Assembly: GCF_007991275.1 (NCBI RefSeq)
Contig: NZ_BJYA01000015.1
Span: 1-64,000 of the forward strand
Length of the DNA: 64,000 nt
Direction of reading: 5' to 3'
Origin: Alkalibacillus haloalkaliphilus
GTDB lineage: Bacteria > Bacillota > Bacilli > Bacillales > Alkalibacillaceae
In this document: piece after piece, positions 1-9,263 of the stretch
How the letters are laid out: the number at the start of each line of letters is the position of its first letter
How positions within the stretch are numbered: position 1 is the stretch's first letter
Notes under the pieces: model-generated
The model's input: the letters and a program-made list of their open reading frames with translations, nothing else
The model's database searches: none
Told to the model about the DNA's origin: nothing
Position numbers and translations under genes: made by a program

Positions 1-93
1 TTTTTATATAAAAATTCTGTTTATCTATTAACTTAATCATATTTTCACTTATTCCGAATAGGCTAGTACAAATGAGAAAAGGAATGGTGAAAT

Positions 94-837
94 ATGAGTA
101 GAAAACTAAATGAAATTAGACATAGTATATCGAAAAGAAAAAAGACACAACGATCAAAACTAGGAAAAGATGCTCCGTATTTGCCTTCTCGTGAAGAAAG
201 CCATGGATATATGCCTTTGTCTGAATATGATTCACAAGGATTCCCGAAGGTTAAAGCTTCTCTTATGTCCAAGCTATTGTTATCTGCTTTTATATTCTTT
301 TTAACTTTCTTTATTTACTATTCACCTGCTCCTTGGATGAATCAAGCACAAAACCAAGTTCATGGATGGTTGACAGAGGACATGCCTTTTGCAACGGTAC
401 AAGCCTGGTATGATTCCCATTTTTCTTCTTTGTTTGTATCAACAGCATTGGACCAACCTGCAAGTCAGCAAGACCAAATGGTTGATACAGTACCAGTAAG
501 TGGGCTGCACGTCGATAGGGTTACAGAAGGTTCTAAGGGTGTATATATAGAAGTTCATGAAGAGAAGGGTGTTTACCCTGTTGAACGTGGAACTGTCTTA
601 TTTGCTGGCAATATGCCTGATACAGGACGAACAATCATTGTTCAACATGAAAGCGGCGAAAAAACAGTGTACGGTAACTTAGCTGAAATAGATGTTTTTC
701 ATTACCAATTCGTCGATCCAACTAAAAAGATGGCAACTGTTAAACCTGATGAACTAGTAGGGTATTCAAATTTATATTTTGCTGTACAAGATGGAGAAGA
801 TTATATTGACCCGTTGCAAGTCATTTTAGGAGATTAA
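94..837 (+). CDS. spoIVFA: Stage IV sporulation protein FA, regulator of the SpoIVFB protease
   Basis: The 247-residue protein has a basic N-terminus, one membrane segment at about residues 61-78, and a C-terminal M23/LytM-like domain (about 130-245). The zinc-binding histidines of active M23 peptidases are not visible, as expected for SpoIVFA. In the known family it sits in the mother-cell membrane around the forespore and, with BofA, holds SpoIVFB inactive until SpoIVB cleaves it. spoIVFB begins 1 nt after its stop codon, so the two are co-transcribed. The ATG is preceded by AAAGGA. Assignment rests on synteny, topology and the degenerate LytM domain. Confidence 0.9.
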   Translation: MSRKLNEIRHSISKRKKTQRSKLGKDAPYLPSREESHGYMPLSEYDSQGFPKVKASLMSKLLLSAFIFFLTFFIYYSPAPWMNQAQNQVHGWLTEDMPFATVQAWYDSHFSSLFVSTALDQPASQQDQMVDTVPVSGLHVDRVTEGSKGVYIEVHEEKGVYPVERGTVLFAGNMPDTGRTIIVQHESGEKTVYGNLAEIDVFHYQFVDPTKKMATVKPDELVGYSNLYFAVQDGEDYIDPLQVILGD

Positions 838-838
838 T

Positions 839-1681
839 ATGGCAGTTGTTCGAAAAATACAACTTCATCCTCTATTTATGATTTTATGTGTTGTAGCATA
901 CTTTTTTGGTCTATTTGCGGAATTATTTTGTTTAACTTTAATTGTGTTCATTCATGAATTGGGTCATTATATAGCAGCTAGATATTTCAAATGGAATGTA
1001 TCTAAGATTGTAATTTGGCCTTTTGGCGGTGTGATGGAAACAGAAGATTATTATAATAGGCCAAGTAAAGAGGAACTGATTGTAACTATAGCTGGACCAC
1101 TTCAACATGTGTGGTTGTATGGCGCCATTTTCATATTGAGTTATGTTGGGGTGCAGGATAGTTTTCTTTTTTTATTACTGGCTATGAATACAGCTATACT
1201 CCTTTTTAATTTATTACCAATTCTTCCGTTAGATGGCGGAAGAGTTATTTTTATTGGCCTAAATCAGTTGCTCTCATTTCATAAGTCTATTGCTACAATG
1301 ACGTTAATTTCAATTATTTTAATTGGTTTTTTAAATGGTATACTATTGTTTATAGGTTGGTATAATATCCAAATAGCATGGATTTCTATTTTTTTATTGT
1401 TAGATAATTGGTTTACATGGAGAGAGAAACATATCTTCTTGTTAAAACATCTCTTATCGAGGTATTTTGTTCAAAATGTAGACCGTTCAGACATTCATTT
1501 ACTTCAAGTCCCTAGTGGAACACCTGTTACCGAATTAGTAAAGTTGTTTAAAAAAGGTTGTTATCACTATATCCATATAGGACAAGAAGTCGTCTTAAGC
1601 GAGGATGAATGTTTGAGAATATTGTTTACTGACCGTGAACGCACAATTTCTAATGATAAGCTAAAGGCAGAGGTAATCTAA
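839..1681 (+). CDS. spoIVFB: SpoIVFB, intramembrane metalloprotease that processes pro-sigma-K
   Basis: A 280-residue polytopic S2P-family protease. The zinc motif HELGH lies at residues 39-43 and the second motif LPLDGGR places the third ligand at Asp132. A C-terminal CBS-like cytosolic region follows from about residue 200. In B. subtilis this enzyme removes the pro-sequence of sigma-K inside the mother cell after SpoIVFA and BofA inhibition is relieved. Its substrate, sigK, is in the same window (49678-50403, minus strand) and keeps a 20-residue pro-sequence. The gene is tightly coupled to spoIVFA upstream and rng downstream. Confidence 0.95.
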   Translation: MAVVRKIQLHPLFMILCVVAYFFGLFAELFCLTLIVFIHELGHYIAARYFKWNVSKIVIWPFGGVMETEDYYNRPSKEELIVTIAGPLQHVWLYGAIFILSYVGVQDSFLFLLLAMNTAILLFNLLPILPLDGGRVIFIGLNQLLSFHKSIATMTLISIILIGFLNGILLFIGWYNIQIAWISIFLLLDNWFTWREKHIFLLKHLLSRYFVQNVDRSDIHLLQVPSGTPVTELVKLFKKGCYHYIHIGQEVVLSEDECLRILFTDRERTISNDKLKAEVI

Positions 1682-1682
1682 A

Positions 1683-3098
1683 TTGAGGAAAATATATTTA
1701 CAAACGAAAACAGCCCATCAAATGATCTATGATTTCGAGGATGGTCATCTGAAAAATATAAAATACCAAAAAGCAGAAAACCTTCAAGTTGGTGATATTG
1801 TTTCAGGAGTAGTACATCAAGTTGATCAAAGGTTAAAAGCAGCATTTGTTGATATAGGCCAAAGTGATTTGGCCTATTTGGCATTTGATCAAGTTTATAA
1901 TGGTCAAGTACATAAAGGAGAGCGCCTAATTTTACAAGTTGAGCGTTTGGCAACGAAAACGAAAAAAGCTTCTGTTAGTAGTATGATTCAGTTAAAAAGC
2001 GATGCTTTAGTATATTTGCCGTTAGAGAATTCTATTAACATATCTAATAAGTTAAATGCTGATGAGCAAGTACAGCTTAAGGAGAAGTTGGATCAAATTG
2101 TAGACCATGGTGGTGTTGTTGCTCGAACAGTTGCAGGACAATTAAGTTTTAATGAATTAAAAGAGCAATATACTCATTTAAAATCTAAGTGGGACATTGT
2201 CAGTCGTCATCACCAAAGTAAAGGGGTTATATTAAAAGAACAAAGTTTATTTAACCAGTTTTTACAAAGTGTTTCACATAGCGGTGTTGATAAAATGATT
2301 GTTGATGACTTAGACAAGGTTCAAGCATTTAAACAATCCTTTGATCACCTTAGTCATTTAATACAGTATGATCGTCAATTTTATTCAAATAAACCGATCT
2401 CAATTACGGAACTGTATGAACAGTTATCAAACCGCCATGTTAAACTTAAAAACGGCGCAGCCATCACAATTGATCAAACAGAAGCATTAACAGCTATTGA
2501 TGTTGATTTTGGCTCATTTAAAGACGAAACGAGTAAACATCCTCCATATTTGGACATAAACGTAGAAGCAGCTAAAGAAAGTGCAAAACAAATTCGTAAT
2601 CGCAATATTTCAGGGGCGATTGTGATTGATTTTCTTAATATGAAAACAAAACGTGAACAACAAATGGTCATGAATGTATTCCGTGATGAAGCGGAGAACG
2701 ATGATGTGAAAGTACATGTCGTTGGCTTTACTAGACTTGGGATGTTAGAAGTTACGAGAAAGCGTGTGAATGAAAATGTGTACCAATTTTTAGGTGTTGA
2801 TGAACGTTCATTAGCAAAGTATGATACATTTTCATATAAAGAACTTGAAGAGAATTTGTTAGTTTATGAAGCTAACCCTGATGTCGATTGTGTTTTAGTA
2901 GAGGTAGAACCTCATCAAATAGTCAATTGGAAGACAATGATTGAAAAGATCGCTTATCGTCACCGGTTCCATTTTGAATGCTATATTGGTCAAAATAATT
3001 CTTTACACGCACCTTATAAATTGTATAAAATAGGTGACGTTAATTGGTTATTATCTCGCCAAGAGGAAGGTCAATTAAATATTGACAAAGTTTTTTAA
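1683..3098 (+). CDS. rng: Ribonuclease E/G family endoribonuclease
   Basis: The 471-residue protein starts at TTG, 1 nt after the spoIVFB stop. An S1 RNA-binding domain (about residues 35-110, with GDIVSGVVHQVDQRLKAAFV) precedes the RNase E/G catalytic core. The two metal-binding acidic residues typical of the family are visible as Asp273 (AIDVD) and Asp316 (VIDFLN). The family cuts single-stranded AU-rich RNA and acts in mRNA decay and rRNA maturation. B. subtilis lacks this gene, but other Bacillaceae carry it at this position. The Zn-link Cys-x-x-Cys pair expected after the catalytic core is not visible, so tetramer assembly through zinc is doubtful. Confidence 0.85.
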   Translation: MRKIYLQTKTAHQMIYDFEDGHLKNIKYQKAENLQVGDIVSGVVHQVDQRLKAAFVDIGQSDLAYLAFDQVYNGQVHKGERLILQVERLATKTKKASVSSMIQLKSDALVYLPLENSINISNKLNADEQVQLKEKLDQIVDHGGVVARTVAGQLSFNELKEQYTHLKSKWDIVSRHHQSKGVILKEQSLFNQFLQSVSHSGVDKMIVDDLDKVQAFKQSFDHLSHLIQYDRQFYSNKPISITELYEQLSNRHVKLKNGAAITIDQTEALTAIDVDFGSFKDETSKHPPYLDINVEAAKESAKQIRNRNISGAIVIDFLNMKTKREQQMVMNVFRDEAENDDVKVHVVGFTRLGMLEVTRKRVNENVYQFLGVDERSLAKYDTFSYKELEENLLVYEANPDVDCVLVEVEPHQIVNWKTMIEKIAYRHRFHFECYIGQNNSLHAPYKLYKIGDVNWLLSRQEEGQLNIDKVF

Positions 3099-3132
3099 TA
3101 CGTGATAATATCTATATGTTATGTTTTTAAAT

Positions 3133-3204
3133 GTAGCACCCGTGCTACAACCGCTCAGAGAAGGTTTTTAAACTCTTTAGAGTACCTTTAATGGCGAGTC
3201 TGAG
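3133..3204 (+). ncRNA. L21 leader RNA (rplU autoregulatory leader)
   Basis: The leader lies directly upstream of rplU. It has a perfect 7-bp hairpin, GTAGCAC at 3133-3139 with GTGCTAC at 3142-3148. A larger structure follows, closed by CTCAGA (3154-3159) and TCTGAG (3199-3204). Position, size and arrangement match the L21 leader known upstream of rplU in Bacillales, thought to mediate feedback control by L21. The call is from memory of the family, not from a covariance search. Confidence 0.75.
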
Positions 3205-3224
3205 TAATTAGAGGAGGTGCAAGT

Positions 3225-3533
3225 ATGTACGCAATTATCGAAACAGGTGGTAAGCAAGTAAAAGTAGAAGAAGGTCAATCTGTATTCATCGAAAAGCTTG
3301 ATAGTGAAGCTGGTGAAGAGGTGACTTTTGACAAAGTACTTTTCGTAGGTGGAGACGCTACAAAAGCTGGTACTCCATACGTTGACGGTGCGACTGTAAC
3401 TGGTAAAGTTGAAAAGCAGGGTAAAGGTCGTAAGATTACTGTTTTCAAATATAAGCCAAAGAAAAACTACAAGCGTAAGCAAGGTCATCGTCAGCCATAC
3501 ACGAAAGTTACAATTGACAAAATTAACGCGTAA
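3225..3533 (+). CDS. rplU: 50S ribosomal protein L21
   Basis: The 102-residue protein opens with [18 protein letters not shown] and has the basic C-terminal [17 protein letters not shown] segment, both characteristic of bacterial L21. It binds 23S rRNA in the large subunit. It is the first gene of the conserved rplU-prp-rpmA operon and is preceded by the structured L21 leader. The start has a strong GAGGAGGTG ribosome-binding site. Length equals the B. subtilis protein. Confidence 0.98.
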   Translation: MYAIIETGGKQVKVEEGQSVFIEKLDSEAGEEVTFDKVLFVGGDATKAGTPYVDGATVTGKVEKQGKGRKITVFKYKPKKNYKRKQGHRQPYTKVTIDKINA

Positions 3534-3544
3534 GGATTTTGGAC

Positions 3545-3877
3545 ATGATTGAAGTAATAGAGCAACGTAACTCAAATGGAACGATTAAAGGTTTTCAAAT
3601 GTCAGGTCATGCTAGTAGTGGACCTCATGGTCAAGATTTAGTGTGTGCTGCAGCATCTGCTGTTTCATTTGGTACTGTAAATGCCATTATTTCAATGTGT
3701 GAATGTGAACCTTACATTGAACAAAGTGAAGATGGCGGTTTTCTAAAAGTGAGTTTACCTGAACAATTGTCAGGAGAACGCTTGAATAAAGCGCAAACGC
3801 TCTTAGAAGGTATGTTTGTCTCGCTTGAAACAATCGAAAGAGACTATGGACAATATATAAACATCTCAAAACCTTAA
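3545..3877 (+). CDS. prp: Ribosomal-processing cysteine protease Prp
   Basis: This about 110-residue protein (YsxB family) is the cysteine protease that removes the N-terminal extension of ribosomal protein L27 in Firmicutes. The catalytic His lies in GHASSGPHG and the catalytic Cys in [10 protein letters not shown]. It sits between rplU and rpmA, its substrate gene, which carries the cleavable extension. I chose ATG 3545 because AAGGA at 3532-3536 is 8 nt away; the upstream TTG at 3539 is too close to that site. Confidence 0.93.
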   Translation: MIEVIEQRNSNGTIKGFQMSGHASSGPHGQDLVCAAASAVSFGTVNAIISMCECEPYIEQSEDGGFLKVSLPEQLSGERLNKAQTLLEGMFVSLETIERDYGQYINISKP

Positions 3878-3891
3878 GGAGGTGCATGTCA

Positions 3892-4182
3892 ATGTTACGC
3901 TTAGACTTACAGTTCTTCGCACAGAAAAAAGGTGTTGGTAGTACGAAAAACGGTCGTGACTCAGAGTCGAAACGTTTAGGAGCTAAACGTGCTGACGGCC
4001 AAGTCGTAACTGGCGGTTCAATCCTTTATCGTCAACGTGGTACTAAAGTTTACCCTGGTCACAACGTAGGGATCGGTGGAGACGATACACTATTCTCAAA
4101 AGTTGACGGTGTTGTTCGCTTTGAACGCTACGGACGCAATCGTAAAAAAGTAAGTGTTTACCCAGAAACACAAGAAGCATAA
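3892..4182 (+). CDS. rpmA: 50S ribosomal protein L27 with Firmicutes N-terminal extension
   Basis: L27 reaches toward the peptidyl-transferase centre. The precursor begins [21 protein letters not shown], with the extension known to be cut after the FFA motif by Prp to expose the functional N-terminus. ATG 3892 is preferred to ATG 3886 because AAGGAGGTG at 3876-3884 is correctly spaced only from the former. The gene ends the rplU-prp-rpmA operon, and a strong terminator follows 8 nt after the stop. Confidence 0.97.
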   Translation: MLRLDLQFFAQKKGVGSTKNGRDSESKRLGAKRADGQVVTGGSILYRQRGTKVYPGHNVGIGGDDTLFSKVDGVVRFERYGRNRKKVSVYPETQEA

Positions 4183-4189
4183 TGAGTTA

Positions 4190-4224
4190 AAAAGCCGGCT
4201 CTAAAGTTAGAGTCGGCTTTTTTG
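4190..4224 (+). terminator. Rho-independent terminator of rplU-prp-rpmA
   Basis: A 14-bp stem with a single G-U pair (AAAGCCGGCTCTAA paired with TTAGAGTCGGCTTT) is followed by a run of T. It sits directly after rpmA. Confidence 0.92.
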
Positions 4225-4226
4225 AC

Positions 4227-4270
4227 TTTTAGTGGTGTCCATTGTTATAACAGTTATGTTAAGATGTTCT
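4227..4270 (+). repeat. Remnant of an ISL3-like element left end
   Basis: The segment TGGTGTCCATTGTTATAACA with its flanks resembles the left end of the decayed element at 50532 (TGGTGTCCATTGTCACAACA) and of the repeat at 14475. Similarity fades after about 40 nt. The rest of 4271-4429 holds no gene I can support, only a possible extended -10 (TGGTATGAT, 4406-4414) for spo0B. Confidence 0.45.
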
Positions 4271-4444
4271 ACCGTTCGTCACATTCTCAGCTGTAAAAAT
4301 ATAAGTTTGAACATCACATCGTGTGTGTTTATTAGACCACACCCAACAATATTTGAAATATAACCTAACTTCATCTAGAACGATTTAAAACCATGAAATA
4401 AGTTATGGTATGATATAAATAAAATCATAATGAAGGTGATGAGG

Positions 4445-4963
4445 TTGAATACGAGTGAATTTTTACAGTGGCTCCGATTGTATCGCCACGATCTTATGAA
4501 TGACTTACAAATCATTCAAGGGTATGCCACGATGGGGAAATATGACAAATCAAATGAAAAAATTAACCAACTAACTGAACGGTTAAAAGATGAACGACTG
4601 TTACAAGCTTTGAATGCTGATCAATTTGCCTATTGGCTTTTAACTTTGTCTCTTGCTGAGAAGCAGTTAGAAGTCACTTATGATATTGACGTTGAACAAA
4701 GCAATTTGAGCAGCATAGATCAGCAAATGAAAACAGATAGTGAAAACATAATTGAACGACTTTTTAAACATATTAATGAGTATGAAATAAAACCTATTCA
4801 TATCGTGGTATCTGGACACAAATCAATTTTGTTATCTTTTGAAATTGCTCTAAAAAAAGACCAACATGAAGTTTTTATGAATGATTTAACATTCAATGGA
4901 AAATTACAAGATAAGACAAGTGAAAATGAAAGTTTAAAATTAACGATAGAATACATCAATTGA
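4445..4963 (+). CDS. spo0B: Spo0B, sporulation phosphotransferase
   Basis: Spo0B relays phosphate from Spo0F to Spo0A in the sporulation phosphorelay. The phospho-accepting His is His15 in RLYRHDLMNDLQIIQGY; this helix forms the four-helix bundle of the dimer, followed by a degenerate ATPase-like domain. I chose TTG 4445 because AAGGTG at 4433-4438 is 6 nt upstream, while ATG 4430 lacks a ribosome-binding site. The result is 172 residues, slightly shorter than in B. subtilis. The gene is immediately upstream of obgE, as in other Bacillaceae. Confidence 0.9.
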   Translation: MNTSEFLQWLRLYRHDLMNDLQIIQGYATMGKYDKSNEKINQLTERLKDERLLQALNADQFAYWLLTLSLAEKQLEVTYDIDVEQSNLSSIDQQMKTDSENIIERLFKHINEYEIKPIHIVVSGHKSILLSFEIALKKDQHEVFMNDLTFNGKLQDKTSENESLKLTIEYIN

Positions 4964-4977
4964 TGGAGTAAAAGTAG

Positions 4978-6273
<1,296 letters not shown>

Positions 6274-6396
6274 GTGTAAGTTATAGTACCTTGATTTTAC
6301 CGTTTTCATAAAATTTCTCGTCCAATGTCAACATTTTCGCCTAGTTGCATAACTTGTTAGTAGCGCCTAGGTACGACAGAAAGGGGAATGTTGACA

Positions 6397-6993
6397 TTGA
6401 AAATTCATATCGTTAAAAAAGGTGAATCAATGGATTCGATTGCTGAGAAGTATGGTGTGTCGCAATCAGAATTACATGACATGAACAAACATTTATCTGA
6501 GCCTAAAGATGTTATGGAAGGCATGAAGTTAAAAGTACCGAATGAATCACCGAAAGAACAACCAGTTGTAGAAGTTGAACAAACAAGAGAGGTTGAAACA
6601 GATCATAGCTCCAATGAGGAAGTTGAACATAGTCGTCAAGAAGAATTAACAGTGGCTGAGCGCTTCCCGTTACCTAATGACTTTGAAAAGCCAAAGCCGA
6701 TCCCTTATATTCGTGAAGATGAATACTTTGATAAACAAATAGCACCTTATGATGAAAGCACATCTTATGATGAGCTTCTTGAAGCTGCAAGTTATACGAA
6801 TATGCCGAACACCTTTGAGGACAGTTGGACTCCAGAAGTTGTTTATGAGCCAATCTATTTTGACCCTTATGTAGTTCAACAACAACAGCAGCAATCACAA
6901 CAAGATTATGAGCGGTTATACTATGCTTCTTATCGGAGTGGCTGTGGTTGTCAAGGTGCACCAATTAATTATGGATACGGATATTACTATTAG
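6397..6993 (+). CDS. safA: SafA-like LysM spore coat morphogenetic protein
   Basis: An N-terminal LysM domain (about residues 1-45, KIHIVKKGESMDSIAEKYG) should bind spore cortex peptidoglycan. An acidic low-complexity linker follows, then a Pro/Tyr/Gln-rich tail with QQQQQQSQQ and a C-terminal CGCQ plus YGYGYYY. B. subtilis SafA organises the inner coat and has similar composition, though it is much longer (387 residues against about 198 here). The locus, before a coxA-like gene, matches. TTG 6397 fits the family N-terminus; ATG 6388 overlaps the AAGGGG site. It could also be called a generic LysM coat protein. Confidence 0.75.
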   Translation: MKIHIVKKGESMDSIAEKYGVSQSELHDMNKHLSEPKDVMEGMKLKVPNESPKEQPVVEVEQTREVETDHSSNEEVEHSRQEELTVAERFPLPNDFEKPKPIPYIREDEYFDKQIAPYDESTSYDELLEAASYTNMPNTFEDSWTPEVVYEPIYFDPYVVQQQQQQSQQDYERLYYASYRSGCGCQGAPINYGYGYYY

Positions 6994-6999
6994 ATAATC

Positions 7000-7037
7000 A
7001 ATAAGTCGTAAATGACCCCATTTACGACTTATTTTTA
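7000..7037 (+). terminator. Terminator after safA
   Basis: A 15-bp stem (AATAAGTCGTAAATG with CATTTACGACTTATT) with a short ACCC loop is followed by a T-rich tract. Confidence 0.9.
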
Positions 7038-7097
7038 TTTTCAAAAGCGTTATGATAAAATTAATAAAAATGACTAACGTGGCAAAGGAGAAAAAAT

Positions 7098-7856
7098 ATG
7101 GAACAACATATTGAACAGTTAGTACAATGGTTACGAGAAACTGTCAAAGAGACTAACACTAATGGACTAGTTGTTGGCTTAAGTGGCGGTATTGATTCAA
7201 CTGTCGTAGCTTACTTAATTAAAAAAGCATTACCAGATCAATCCTTAAGTGTTATAATGCCATGCAAAAGTGCAGAATCAGACGCTAACGATGCTAAATT
7301 AGTAATTGAAGGCTCTGGAATTGACCACGTTACAGTGGATTTAACTGAGCAACATGATGCCTTGTTTAATAATATAAAAGGGCAGATTGGAGCAAAAGGT
7401 GAATGGAATGAGGACAAGCAACAATTAGCTGATGCTAATCTCCGTGCTCGTTTAAGAATGAGTACACTTTATACTATTGCAACAAACTACAATTATTTAG
7501 TTGTTGGAACAGATAATGCGGCTGAATGGTATACAGGGTATTTCACCAAATATGGAGACGGTGGTGTCGACCTTGTACCACTAACACACTACACTAAGTC
7601 TGAAGTACGTGAATTAGGTAAAGCATTAGGTGTACCACAGCAAATTATTGAAAAAGCACCGAGTGCCGGTCTTTGGCATGGTCAAACAGATGAAGAAGAA
7701 ATGGGTGTCACTTACGACACAATAGATGCGTTCTTAAATGGTGAATCAGTCAATGATGATGATGCACAAACCATCGAGAAAATGCACGAAAGAACAGCAC
7801 ATAAACGTGCATTACCGAAGTCTCCACCTAATTTCCATCATTTCACTCTTGAATAA
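7098..7856 (+). CDS. nadE: NH3-dependent NAD+ synthetase
   Basis: The 252-residue protein converts deamido-NAD, ATP and ammonia to NAD+, the last step of NAD synthesis. The PP-loop SGGIDS (about residues 30-35) binds ATP pyrophosphate, and GTDNAAEWYTGYFTKYGDGG and the SAGLW segment line the active site. There is no N-terminal glutaminase domain, so ammonia is the nitrogen donor. AAAGGAG precedes the ATG. In B. subtilis this chromosomal spot upstream of safA holds nadBCA; here nadE lies after safA and no quinolinate genes are present. Confidence 0.93.
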   Translation: MEQHIEQLVQWLRETVKETNTNGLVVGLSGGIDSTVVAYLIKKALPDQSLSVIMPCKSAESDANDAKLVIEGSGIDHVTVDLTEQHDALFNNIKGQIGAKGEWNEDKQQLADANLRARLRMSTLYTIATNYNYLVVGTDNAAEWYTGYFTKYGDGGVDLVPLTHYTKSEVRELGKALGVPQQIIEKAPSAGLWHGQTDEEEMGVTYDTIDAFLNGESVNDDDAQTIEKMHERTAHKRALPKSPPNFHHFTLE

Positions 7857-7908
7857 ATGCATGATGTAACACCTCTCATTTCAAACTAATGAAACGGAGG
7901 TGTTTTCC

Positions 7909-8418
7909 ATGTTGAAAAAGCTAATATTAATGGCAATTATGGCATTGGTGTTAACTGCTTGTACGTATGTTAATCCAGGTAAAGTCAATAATGATGAAGA
8001 CAGTGTGACCAATAGTCAACAATCAACTCAAATGCAACAAGATCAACAGTTGACAGATGAGCAAAAAATTAGATTAAATATGTATGAAAATCCTTATGAA
8101 TACTTCGAAAGAGATGAAGTTGAGGATACATTAGATAACTCTGATGGACGTCCTCACGTTTCTGAAGAAGCATCAGAGCGTATTGAGGAAGAGCGTAAAT
8201 TATATCATCGCATTATGAACCTAGATGAGGTACGTCAAGCAGGGATTTCATTACAAGATGACCATATTTTTATAGCCATTAATTTAAAAACTCGAACAAC
8301 TGAAGCTGAAGCCATTGAGCGTGTGACAGAAGTGGTCGAGGATGAAACTGGACGTACAGATGTTACCGTTTGGGTTGACCGAGAGTTTCACAACAGAATA
8401 GAAGACCGAAAATATTAA
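7909..8418 (+). CDS. coxA: CoxA-like YhcN/YlaJ family spore lipoprotein
   Basis: A lipoprotein signal peptide ends in the lipobox LTAC with the modified Cys18. A Gln/Asp-rich linker follows, then a YhcN/YlaJ-type domain (about residues 95-165). Family members are sporulation lipoproteins; CoxA (YrbB) localises to the spore cortex with SafA. Position between safA and yebC matches the B. subtilis coxA locus, although nadE intervenes. ATG 7909 is 8 nt from GGAGG; GTG 7900 overlaps it. Confidence 0.72.
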   Translation: MLKKLILMAIMALVLTACTYVNPGKVNNDEDSVTNSQQSTQMQQDQQLTDEQKIRLNMYENPYEYFERDEVEDTLDNSDGRPHVSEEASERIEEERKLYHRIMNLDEVRQAGISLQDDHIFIAINLKTRTTEAEAIERVTEVVEDETGRTDVTVWVDREFHNRIEDRKY

Positions 8419-8424
8419 AAACAG

Positions 8425-8459
8425 TTGAACAGGAGGTGAGTAAATAATCTCCTGTTCAA
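8425..8459. repeat. Inverted repeat between coxA and the SDR gene
   Basis: TTGAACAGGAG (8425-8435) pairs perfectly with CTCCTGTTCAA (8449-8459). No T tract follows, so it is a weak terminator at best. The left arm includes an AGGAGGTGAG ribosome-binding-like string with no start codon behind it. Confidence 0.5.
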
Positions 8460-8484
8460 ATACATAATACTGGGGGATTTACAT

Positions 8485-9243
8485 ATGAAATTTGCAATAG
8501 TTACTGGTGCTTCAAGAGGATTAGGAGAAGAAGTCGCTAAAAATTTATTAAAAGGCGACTACCAACTCATAACTGTTTCACGTAAACGGAAGACGAATGA
8601 CTTTAAAAACGTAGCGAACGAAAACCGTAAGTCATATTTTCATTTCTCGTGTGATTTAAGTGACTTAGAATCATTAAATGATACTGCTCATGAAATAATT
8701 AAAGTATTACAAAAGCATACCGTCGATGAATTGTTAGTCGTTAACAATGCGGGTATGGTATCACCAATGGGAGCTGTCGGCAATTTAGAGAATCATGAAA
8801 TTGCTAAGCATGTCTCCCTTAATCTGACAGCACCAATGTTACTCGTTAACACAATGAAAGCCCATAGTGGAGCAGATCGTATGACTGTTATAAATGTAAC
8901 TTCTGGAGCAGCAGAAAAAGCAATTTACGGGTGGAACGCATACAGCTCAACGAAGGCTGCGATTAATAAGTATACTGAAACAGCGGCTTTAGAAGCAGAA
9001 GAGTTAAAAGCTCAAGATGTGCATATTGCATTTAGTCCTGGCGTGATGGATACAGATATGCAAGGCGAAATTAGAGAAACGAGCGAAGATGACTTCAAGG
9101 ACGTTGAGTCTTTTAAACAGTTAAAAGAAGCAGGTCAGCTAAGAAGTCCGAAAGAAGTTGCTGATTTATTACAAACGTTAATTGATGATCAGCAAAGTTT
9201 AGAAAATGGTAAAGTGTATAAAGTATATGATTTAGTGAAGTAG
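8485..9243 (+). CDS. Short-chain dehydrogenase/reductase (YueD/benzil-reductase-like)
   Basis: The 252-residue Rossmann-fold enzyme has the NADP-binding motif TGASRGLG (residues 7-14), an NNAG motif, a catalytic Ser in VTSGAA, and the YSSTK active-site Tyr/Lys pair. Basic residues SRKRK after beta-2 favour NADP(H). It resembles the sepiapterin/benzil reductase subgroup (YueD), but the substrate cannot be read from sequence. It is not part of the standard gene order here and looks like a local insertion between coxA and yebC. The ATG has a GGGGGAT ribosome-binding site. Confidence 0.85.
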   Translation: MKFAIVTGASRGLGEEVAKNLLKGDYQLITVSRKRKTNDFKNVANENRKSYFHFSCDLSDLESLNDTAHEIIKVLQKHTVDELLVVNNAGMVSPMGAVGNLENHEIAKHVSLNLTAPMLLVNTMKAHSGADRMTVINVTSGAAEKAIYGWNAYSSTKAAINKYTETAALEAEELKAQDVHIAFSPGVMDTDMQGEIRETSEDDFKDVESFKQLKEAGQLRSPKEVADLLQTLIDDQQSLENGKVYKVYDLVK

Positions 9244-9263
9244 CATAAAAGGGAGGGGAACCT

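Noticed and set aside
37-62. Sigma-E-type promoter upstream of spoIVFA
   Set aside because: TCATATTTT fits a -35 element, but no convincing CATACAAT-like -10 lies at the right distance.
3177-3575. 132-residue minus-strand frame over rplU
   Set aside because: Shadow of rplU and its leader; no ribosome-binding site or similarity.
6388-6396. ATG 6388 as the safA start
   Set aside because: It is 1 nt from the AAGGGG site; TTG 6397 gives the conserved LysM-protein N-terminus.
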